From: Verrucomicrobia bacterium UBA6354
GTDB taxonomy: Bacteria > Verrucomicrobiota > Kiritimatiellia > RFP12 > UBA1067
Length of the DNA stretch: 12,239 bases
Assembly (NCBI GenBank): GCA_002440145.1
Contig: DJRS01000109.1
Location: forward strand, 1-12,239
Direction of reading: 5' to 3'
Part shown: in pieces, positions 1-5,042 of the stretch
Numbering within the stretch: position 1 is the first letter of the stretch
Layout of the letters: each line of letters starts with the position of its first letter
Program-made: the position numbers and the translations under genes
The notes under the pieces: generated by a model
What the model was told of the DNA's origin: nothing
Databases searched by the model: none
What the model saw: only the letters and a program-made list of their open reading frames with translations

Positions 1-67
1 AACAGTCAGATATCACCTAAAAGCCCGGGGTATCCCGGTCGACTTCCCCTTTTTCGCCCGCTGGACA

Positions 68-178
68 CGCCCGGAACGGGTGTTCAAATGCCTTGAAACG
101 GTGATGCCGTCTCGCCGGAACGGCGATGCGGTTGCGCCGGAACGCCGACGCGGTTTCCTTGAAACGTCGCCCCTCCGC
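68..178. repeat. degenerate ~22-bp tandem repeat
   Basis: Successive units begin at 68, 91, 113, 135 and 157. Units 91-112, 113-134 and 135-156 are each exactly 22 bases and align as a C(G/C)CcggAACGgcGAtGCggTtt-like consensus. The units at 68 (23 bases) and 157 match only over their first half. The core GAAACG/GGAACG is present in every unit. The copies are diverged, have no spacers and are not a CRISPR array. Repeating a Gly-Glu/Arg-rich reading frame is unlikely to be the purpose, since no frame looks like protein. Confidence 0.5.
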
Positions 179-248
179 TCTTGGGGAATAAACGCCGACG
201 GGCGGCATAAGGATCCTCTGGCGGTTTGCCTAGTGATTTCGTGCGCCC

Positions 249-278
249 CCCCCCTGCTTGCGCCCCGTCTCAGGGGGG
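249..278. repeat. C-tract/G-tract inverted repeat (hairpin)
   Basis: CCCCCCTG (249-256) is the exact reverse complement of CAGGGGGG (271-278), with a 14-base loop. The left arm lies in a run of nine C (246-254). No T-run follows on either strand, so this is not a canonical intrinsic terminator. The C9 tract could slip during replication. Confidence 0.5.
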
Positions 279-428
279 AGCATACGGGGAAATCGCTCCT
301 TTGCGGCGAGGTCCGAAGAATATGTCCGGGGAGCGCACCTTGTGCGCCGTCCCGAGGGCGAACCGCGGCAAGCCGGAAATTTTTTGGGACTCCAGTGCAC
401 GACACCGCTTCCACGCAAACGGAAATTC

Positions 429-437
429 TGCTATAAT
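429..437 (+). promoter_or_regulatory. extended -10 promoter of the regulator gene
   Basis: TGC followed by a perfect TATAAT (432-437) forms an extended -10 element. No good -35 is seen 17 bases upstream (TTCCAC at 409-414 is poor), which is usual for TGn-type promoters. Transcription should start around 443-446, which is at or a few bases before the ATG at 446, so the transcript would be leaderless or nearly so. The same nonamer TGCTATAAT precedes the tRNA and the PLD-ATPase gene in this window. Confidence 0.75.
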
Positions 438-445
438 AACTCTCC

Positions 446-1606
446 ATGAAGGGATTGAAGAAGATTCTGGTCTGTCTCGATGTCCGCCACACCGCCTCGC
501 GGCGCATGATCGGCGGCATCATGCGCTTCGTCGCGACGCACCCCGCATGGGAGGCGCAACTCGCCGAGGCGCACCCGTCGGACTTCACATTGACGGACTT
601 TCTGGACGGGTCCGCCGACGCGCTCGTCATCGACGGAAGCTACCGGAACGTACCCGCCGAGGATTTTGCGCGGCTCTGTCCGCGCATCGTAGTCTTCGTC
701 AACGTCCCGCCCTTCCGGGCCGGCAACCGGATTGTCGCGTCTGTGCACTCGGACGAACGCGCCATCGCGCTCGCGGCGACGGAACTCTTCTTGCGCAAGA
801 AGCTCTCCAATTTCGCGTTTGTCGCCCCGCCGAAGCCGGCGCCGTGGAGCGAGGCGCGCAAGCGGTTCTTCCGCGCGGCGCTCAAGGAAAAGTCCTTCAA
901 GCTTAACGTGTTCACGCCGACGGACGGCGCCACGCGGCAGACGCGCGCGGCGGAATTCGCACGCTGGCTCGACACGCTCCCCAAGCCATGCGGCGTCTGG
1001 GCGGCCTACGACGAACTCGCCAAGCATGTCCTGGACGTCTGCCGGCAGCAGAAGATCTCCGTCCCGGACCAGATCCAGATCCTGGGAGTGGACAACGAAC
1101 CCTACATCTGCGAACACACCGCCCCTTCGCTCTCTTCCGTCGCGCCGGACTTCGAGGCGGGCGGATGGGAAATCGCCCGGTTCATCGATGCGGCCGCAAA
1201 CGGGAAGCCCAGACACGCGCCGCGTCGGGCCAGGCTCGCCTTCGGCGTCGCCGGCGTGGTCGAACGGCTGTCGACGATGGACATAAACGGCTCCGCGCGC
1301 CATGTCGCCGAGGCCTGCGAGTTCATCCGGCGCAACGCCGCCGCCGACATAGACATCCCCGCCGTCGCCGCCGCCGTACAGCTTTCGCGCCGTCTGCTGG
1401 AACGCAATTTCCGCACCGTGACCGGGCGAACCGTCCTCGACTTCATACTCGAAGAACGATTCCGCCGCGTGAAGAAAATGCTCAAAGAGACGGCTACGTC
1501 CGTCGAGAGCGTCTGCCGCTTCTGCGGTTTCCGCTCGCCTACGCACGCGATGACGATCTTTCGCAAACGCTACGGCCTGACGATGACGGAATACCGCCGG
1601 CGCTGA
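446..1606 (+). CDS. XylR-type transcriptional regulator (LacI-like sensor + AraC HTH)
   Basis: This 386-residue DNA-binding regulator probably senses a sugar or related small molecule. Residues 1-270 resemble the LacI/periplasmic-binding-protein fold. They begin with the usual strand after KKILVCLD and carry the conserved LGVDNEPYICEHTAPSLSSV stretch near 213-232. Residues about 283-386 are an AraC-family domain with two helix-turn-helices: DIPAVAAAVQLSRRLLERNF near 304-322, and VESVCRFCGFRSPTHAMTIF near 353-372, ending RYGLTMTEYR. This order matches XylR-type regulators. The start at 446 fits the family N-terminus; there is no Shine-Dalgarno, and the promoter -10 ends only 8 bases upstream, suggesting leaderless translation. 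No sugar catabolic genes adjoin it, so its target is unknown. It is followed by a non-coding stretch and a tRNA gene. Confidence 0.9.
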   Translation: MKGLKKILVCLDVRHTASRRMIGGIMRFVATHPAWEAQLAEAHPSDFTLTDFLDGSADALVIDGSYRNVPAEDFARLCPRIVVFVNVPPFRAGNRIVASVHSDERAIALAATELFLRKKLSNFAFVAPPKPAPWSEARKRFFRAALKEKSFKLNVFTPTDGATRQTRAAEFARWLDTLPKPCGVWAAYDELAKHVLDVCRQQKISVPDQIQILGVDNEPYICEHTAPSLSSVAPDFEAGGWEIARFIDAAANGKPRHAPRRARLAFGVAGVVERLSTMDINGSARHVAEACEFIRRNAAADIDIPAVAAAVQLSRRLLERNFRTVTGRTVLDFILEERFRRVKKMLKETATSVESVCRFCGFRSPTHAMTIFRKRYGLTMTEYRRR

Positions 1607-1653
1607 CCCCAGGGCCGCCGCCCTGCCGGCTTTTGCCGGAAGGAACCGCCCAT

Positions 1654-1678
1654 CCGGCAAACAAGGTCGTTTGCCCGG
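1654..1678. other. strong hairpin downstream of the regulator
   Basis: CCGGCAAAC (1654-1662) pairs with GTTTGCCCGG (1669-1678), with one bulged C and a 6-base loop. A smaller CCGGC-TTTT-GCCGG hairpin sits just upstream at 1626-1639. Neither is followed by a T-run, so they may protect the 3' end of the mRNA or aid factor-dependent termination rather than act as an intrinsic terminator. Confidence 0.45.
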
Positions 1679-1716
1679 GCGGATGCCCATGCGCCAGAGG
1701 CATTTGCTTGGACAAT

Positions 1717-1776
1717 TCACAAATTAGGAAACAAACGAAATTTCCGAGTGCATTCGGCGTCCAATTATGCTATAAT
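1717..1776 (+). promoter_or_regulatory. tRNA-Arg promoter (AT-rich upstream element and extended -10)
   Basis: A TGC-TATAAT extended -10 sits at 1768-1776, with the hexamer at 1771-1776. Transcription should begin near 1783, leaving about 10 bases of leader before the mature tRNA. No clear -35 hexamer is present. The stretch 1717-1745 is strikingly AT-rich for this genome and sits where an UP element would contact the RNA polymerase alpha subunits, as is common for stable-RNA promoters. Confidence 0.7.
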
Positions 1777-1792
1777 ATGCAGAGTTGTTTGT

Positions 1793-1869
1793 GCGACTGT
1801 AGCTCAATTGGATAGAGCGTTGGCCTCCGAAGCCGAAGGTTGCTGGTTCGATCCCAGTCAGTCGCACCA
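1793..1869 (+). tRNA. tRNA-Arg (anticodon CCG)
   Basis: The cloverleaf folds by hand. The acceptor stem is GCGACTG/CAGTCGC, the D stem GCTC/GAGC, the anticodon stem TTGGC/GCCGA around loop CTCCGAA, the variable loop five bases, and the T stem GCTGG/CCAGT around TTCGATC. The discriminator base is A and the terminal CCA (1867-1869) is encoded. The anticodon CCG (1827-1829) reads the CGG arginine codon, a common codon in GC-rich genomes. Its 3' end is overlapped on the other strand by the last codons of a glycosyltransferase gene (stop at 1858-1860). Confidence 0.96.
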
Positions 1870-2916
1870 AGGAAACCCCAAAATACCCGATAAAACCGGG
1901 AGTTTTGCGAGAACGGGGTGTTGGAGCGGCGTTGGAACGTCGAGAGAGGAACTTTCCGCCAGCACCTCCTTCAGGACGGCCGCCAGGCTCGCGGCATCTC
2001 CGCTTTTGAAGAGACGGACGCACCGGGGATGACGCGCGGCGACCGCGGCGTTGCCGGGATTGTCGCTCGCCACGACAGGACGCCCCAATTGCAGATATTC
2101 AAACAGTTTGAGCGGATAATTCCACTTGAGGCTAGGGACGGGCAAATACGGCACGATGAGCACGCGGCACGTGCGCAAACGCGCGAAGGCTTCCGCCTGC
2201 GGCAGGCGGCCCGTGAAGCGAATGCCCTCCGCGGCGGAATGCGCCGGCGGAGAGCCGATCCACAGGCCCTTCAATCCGGGCAGGCGCGCGAGGGCTTCCG
2301 ACAGGAGCGGACCGCCCTTCGCCGCCGTCCAATTGCTCAAGACCCCGAAATCGTACAGGCAACCCGACGCGGACGCGATTTTCGCCGGTTTCCGCTCCGT
2401 GAAGGCGTCCTGCATCCGGAATTCCAGCTTCTGCCCGCGCGGCGGACGATACCGCATTTCCCCCAAAAGCCCGGGATGGATGTTCAAGACAAGCCGGTCC
2501 GCCGCGGGGGCCAGCATGCGCCAGACGAAATCGATCGCCCGGCGGAGCGGCGGAAAGGCGTCGCGATGCCCCAGACTGGGCGGGTCCCACAGGAAAACCG
2601 TCCACGGACACCCGCGCCGCCGCTTCAATTTCCGGGCGAGCCAAAGGCAGGGAAAGTCAAATCCCGTAAACAGCTCCGTCCGGGCGGACGTTTCGCGCAA
2701 GAGCCGTTTGCGGAGACCGCGCAGGGAATCGTAACGCACCAGACGTGCGCAACGCGAGGCCAGCTCCGGCGGGACCTGCGCCGTCCGCGGCACGCAAAGC
2801 GTCAGCGCATGCGTGCGGGCGACCTCCAGAGGTTTCAGATAGACGTTCGCGTGAGGAGAGATCCAATCGGCGCCCAGATTGGTCCGCGTAATGTAGACCG
2901 CGGACGGGAGGCTCAT
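1858..2916 (-). CDS. GT4-like (GT-B fold) glycosyltransferase
   Basis: This 352-residue protein probably transfers a sugar from a nucleotide donor at the cytoplasmic face of the membrane during glycan assembly. The recognisable motif is KLFEYLQLGRPVVAS at 270-284, the donor-binding segment of GT4-type enzymes. It is preceded by strand-like segments such as LKGLWIGSPP near 215-224 and the VPYLP segment near 255-259. The N-terminal acceptor half is poorly conserved. The ATG at 2916 overlaps the TGA of the upstream gene (ATGA), indicating translational coupling, and a GGGGG-rich stretch precedes it. Much longer in-frame extensions upstream read as arginine-rich nonsense antisense to nothing known. 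The last ~20 residues extend through the tRNA terminator into the tRNA 3' end and look unlike the family, so the native C-terminus may have been altered. Exact specificity is unknown. Confidence 0.82.
   Translation of the reverse strand: MSLPSAVYITRTNLGADWISPHANVYLKPLEVARTHALTLCVPRTAQVPPELASRCARLVRYDSLRGLRKRLLRETSARTELFTGFDFPCLWLARKLKRRRGCPWTVFLWDPPSLGHRDAFPPLRRAIDFVWRMLAPAADRLVLNIHPGLLGEMRYRPPRGQKLEFRMQDAFTERKPAKIASASGCLYDFGVLSNWTAAKGGPLLSEALARLPGLKGLWIGSPPAHSAAEGIRFTGRLPQAEAFARLRTCRVLIVPYLPVPSLKWNYPLKLFEYLQLGRPVVASDNPGNAAVAARHPRCVRLFKSGDAASLAAVLKEVLAESSSLDVPTPLQHPVLAKLPVLSGILGFPWCD
1880..1906 (+). terminator. probable tRNA terminator
   Basis: CCCG (1886-1889) pairs with CGGG (1897-1900). 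The flanking AAAAT (1880-1884) can pair with GTTTT (1902-1906) across one A-A mismatch, and the T-run lies in the 3' arm. It begins 11 bases after the CCA end of the tRNA. The stem is modest, so termination strength is uncertain. It also lies inside the last codons of the convergent glycosyltransferase gene. Confidence 0.4.
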
Positions 2917-3767
2917 TGAACACCCCCGGCGCCAGGCCACCGCGGCTGGCGCCCGTAGCGACCGCCGCGCGTCAGCAAATTCCACCACGCGTTGAACGGC
3001 GGACATTTCCGCCAGCCGCGACGGTAGTAGAGTTCGAGTTCCAGTTTGCGCAACACGCTCGCCCGGCGGTTCGGCCCCAGGCGTCCGTCCGGCGACAGGG
3101 CGAACGTCGCATCCAGACAGTTCGGCGCAAATCCGCGCAGGCCGTTCGCGGCGAGATTCTGCCGCGCCGCTGCGCCCGCGCGGACGGCAGCCGCCCCGCC
3201 GGGGACGTGTCCATAGCCATGGAACGGGTGTTCCACCCGCACGGCGAAACTGGCGTCGACGACCGGGATTCCCCGCCGCAGACAGTACGCGACAAGCGCG
3301 CTGTCGCAGTACCCCCGCCCCATCGTGACGGACGGCAGATCGCCAAACATGCCGCGCCGGAAGAGGAAGTAGTCCATTCCGCACGGCCGATGCAGATGCC
3401 GCGCGCCGTTTTCATCCCGGTCGATGCGCTGTCCCGTCAGAAGGAAGTCCCCTCGCGGCGCGGACGCGAAGGCCCGGTGCAGCGTCCCGTCGAAAAGAAT
3501 GTCCCCGTTCGCGTACAGGAACAGCTCAGCTTCCGTGCGGCGCGCGACTTCACGCACCATCGCGCCAAAGACCGGGAGCGGCGTGTCGGCATCCAGGACG
3601 ACGGTCTCCACGTCTGCCGGGAAGTCCGCGCTTTTCGCCAGCCGCGTCTCGAAATTCACTATCCGGGCGTCCGGGAGGATGCTCCGCCAATTGGCGAGGG
3701 ACGCCGTCTGAAGCGCCGCGGCGGAACCCGAAAAAGGCTTGAAAGACGTGAAAACGGCGATATCCAT
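2913..3767 (-). CDS. GT-A-like glycosyltransferase
   Basis: This 284-residue protein most resembles nucleotide-diphospho-sugar transferases of the GT-A type, identified by pattern rather than by a named family. It opens with MDIAVFTSF, a first Rossmann-like strand. FLYANGDILF at 83-92 carries a likely metal/nucleotide-binding NGD in place of the usual DxD. GQRID follows at 112-116, GMDYFLF at 130-136, GRGYCD at 150-155, and a His-rich HPFHGYGH at 180-187. The ordered aspartates and the H-x2-H-x3-H block are typical of small transferases acting on surface glycans. No signal peptide or membrane segment is seen, so it should act in the cytoplasm. It starts 13 bases after the WecG-like gene and overlaps the next gene by four bases. 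Donor and acceptor are unknown. Confidence 0.7.
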   Translation of the reverse strand: MDIAVFTSFKPFSGSAAALQTASLANWRSILPDARIVNFETRLAKSADFPADVETVVLDADTPLPVFGAMVREVARRTEAELFLYANGDILFDGTLHRAFASAPRGDFLLTGQRIDRDENGARHLHRPCGMDYFLFRRGMFGDLPSVTMGRGYCDSALVAYCLRRGIPVVDASFAVRVEHPFHGYGHVPGGAAAVRAGAAARQNLAANGLRGFAPNCLDATFALSPDGRLGPNRRASVLRKLELELYYRRGWRKCPPFNAWWNLLTRGGRYGRQPRWPGAGGVQ

Positions 3768-3780
3768 CCGCAGCCCGCCT

Positions 3781-4569
3781 TCAGGCGCCGAGCGCCCGTA
3801 CCGGGCGCCGCAAAAGCCGCACGCGCACGAACTCGCGCAGGAGGATGGCCGCCGCGCGCGGCACGCACCAGATATTGCGCCGCAGGGTGCGCCGTCCGCC
3901 CGTCAGCATGCGCCACAGCCAGCAAATCCCTGCACGATGCACCCATTCCGGCGCCTGCGGCACGCGCCCCGTGTAGAAGTCGAAAACGGCGCCGACCGGC
4001 AGAAGGACCGGGACCGCCAGGTCCCGGATATGCCGCGCACACCACATTTCCTGTTTGGGACTTCCCAGCGCCACCCAAAGAAAGTCCGGCTTGGCGGATG
4101 CGATCGCAGCCTTTTGCCGCGCCCATTCTTCTGCGGACGGCTCGCCGAACGGCGGCGTATACGTTCCGACGATTTCGACTCCAGGGAAGCGCGCGCGCAT
4201 CGCGTCCGCCAGTTCCTCAGCGACGCCCGGTCCCGCACCATAGAAGAAATGCCGCCAGCCGCGCGCAAGCCCGTACGCGAGCGCCTGCGGGAAGAGCTGC
4301 GGCCCTGTCACGCGCGTGGGCAGGACACCCCCGCAAATGCGCCCCAGACGCTTTGTGACGCCTCCGTCCGCAAACACCGCGTCCGCTGCGCGATACGCCG
4401 CGGCGAGCCGGGGATTCAGCCAACCGTGCGCGAGGACGTTCGCATCGCAAAAGCAGGCGAAATGGCGTCCGCCGTCCTGTCGCCAGACGTCCATTTCCGC
4501 CAACAGCTCTTCGTATGTGCACGCGGTCACGTCCCAATAGCGAAGAGCGATCTTCTTCAAGCTGCCCAT
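3781..4569 (-). CDS. WecG/TagA/CpsF-family glycosyltransferase (GT26)
   Basis: This 262-residue enzyme belongs to the family that adds a sugar such as N-acetylmannosaminuronate or N-acetylmannosamine to a polyprenyl-diphosphate-linked acceptor early in polysaccharide assembly. Family landmarks, in order, are CDANVLAHG (41-49), the ADGG catalytic segment (67-70), RVTGPQLF (86-93), FFYGAGPGVAEEL (108-120), FLWVALGSPKQEMW (163-176) and PVGAVFDFYTGRVPQAPEW (191-209), followed by a basic C-terminal tail with a WLWRML segment that probably sits on the membrane. Length is normal for the family. I chose the ATG at 4569 because AAAGGG lies five bases before it. A GTG at 4605 in the same frame has AGGA with no spacing and adds only a polar extension. 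It is the first gene of a three-gene glycosyltransferase operon with its own promoter. Confidence 0.92.
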   Translation of the reverse strand: MGSLKKIALRYWDVTACTYEELLAEMDVWRQDGGRHFACFCDANVLAHGWLNPRLAAAYRAADAVFADGGVTKRLGRICGGVLPTRVTGPQLFPQALAYGLARGWRHFFYGAGPGVAEELADAMRARFPGVEIVGTYTPPFGEPSAEEWARQKAAIASAKPDFLWVALGSPKQEMWCARHIRDLAVPVLLPVGAVFDFYTGRVPQAPEWVHRAGICWLWRMLTGGRRTLRRNIWCVPRAAAILLREFVRVRLLRRPVRALGA

Positions 4570-4574
4570 TTTAA

Positions 4575-4580
4575 CCCTTT
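4575..4580 (-). promoter_or_regulatory. ribosome binding site deciding the WecG-like start
   Basis: On the minus strand AAAGGG is followed by five bases and then ATG (4569-4567). This favours the ATG over the upstream GTG at 4605, whose AGGA abuts the start codon. Confidence 0.55.
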
Positions 4581-4656
4581 CGTTCCGTTTCGCTGTATGC
4601 GCCACTCCTGTTCGATCTTTACGGGAATGAGGTGGCTTATCAGCGCGAATGGTGTA

Positions 4657-4685
4657 ATTTTAACATTTCTGTTCCTACAAGTCAA
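4657..4685 (-). promoter_or_regulatory. promoter of the glycosyltransferase operon
   Basis: On the minus strand TTGACT (4685-4680) is followed by a 17-base spacer and TAAAAT (4662-4657), with TGT directly before the -10 as an extended element. This is the best -35/-10 pair in the window. Transcription would begin near 4650, giving a leader of about 80 bases before the ATG at 4569. Confidence 0.8.
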
Positions 4686-4706
4686 GCCTGCGTGCCTGTA
4701 TGCGGG

Positions 4707-4729
4707 AGGACCGATCGCCGTCCTTTTTT
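4707..4729 (+). terminator. intrinsic terminator on the plus strand, no matching gene
   Basis: AGGAC (4707-4711) pairs with GTCCT (4720-4724), with an inner G-C pair beyond one C-C mismatch, and TTTTT (4725-4729) follows. The orientation is plus strand, yet no plus-strand gene lies upstream before the tRNA at 1793-1869. It could end antisense transcription coming out of the glycosyltransferase operon, or a short unannotated RNA. Confidence 0.5.
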
Positions 4730-5042
4730 ACCTATAACACCCCCCTCACGGGTTCCATTCGGGAATGCCGCGAGGAAAGGACTCTCGCCCCAGCGCGAAC
4801 CCAGGCCGGGAATACGGCGAGACCAGGCTGATTTCACGGCACGAAAGGGTTCCGGCGGCGACGAGCCTGGGATTCCGGACGGGGGCATCTCTTGGAGATG
4901 TCTATGCGCATCTTTCCGCTCCGCGACAGCGCCCTTTCCCGATGCCAAAAGCGGCAAAACCCCGAGGGACGGCCGTGCGTGCGTGGCGGTCTGTCCAAGG
5001 GGAAGCGAACGCAGGGGGAATCGGCGCCGCCGGCGCCAGCGT
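4730..5042. other. non-coding region rich in inverted repeats
   Basis: I see no gene in these 313 bases. They contain several perfect inverted repeats: CCAGGCT (4823-4829) with AGCCTGG (4864-4870); CATCTC (4886-4891) with GAGATG (4895-4900); and GGCGCC (5023-5028) with GGCGCC (5032-5037). A second CATCT at 4909-4913 could compete for AGATG (4896-4900), so two exclusive hairpins are possible. A TATAAC at 4733-4738 on the plus strand could be a weak -10, but it has no -35. The region lies just downstream of the PLD-ATPase gene and could be its 3' untranslated region or a structured RNA. Confidence 0.45.

Larger units (their letters stand above)
1..445. other. non-coding region upstream of the regulator
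   Basis: I find no convincing gene here. Every reading frame long enough to consider is low-complexity, rich in Arg, Pro, Gly and Ala, and resembles no protein family I know. The stretch holds a degenerate 22-bp tandem repeat (68-178), a C9 run that forms a perfect 8-bp stem with a G6 run (249-278), a short CCGGG/CCCGG hairpin near 26-39, and the promoter of the downstream regulator at its right end. It may be repeat-derived intergenic DNA. Confidence 0.6.

Noticed and set aside
68..178. CRISPR array
   Set aside because: The repeats are contiguous, diverged and have no spacers, and no cas genes are present.
431..1720. Minus-strand frame opposite the XylR-type regulator
   Set aside because: The plus strand carries the full LacI-like and AraC motifs and a perfect promoter. 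The antisense frame has none.
2917..3384. N-terminal extension of the GT4-like gene to 3384
   Set aside because: The extra 156 codons overlap the upstream transferase in another frame and read as Arg-rich noise. The ATG at 2916 with ATGA coupling is a better start.
2916..4358. Plus-strand frame of 480 codons opposite two glycosyltransferases
   Set aside because: It is antisense to genes with clear motifs, composition is Arg/Pro-rich, and no family resemblance is visible.
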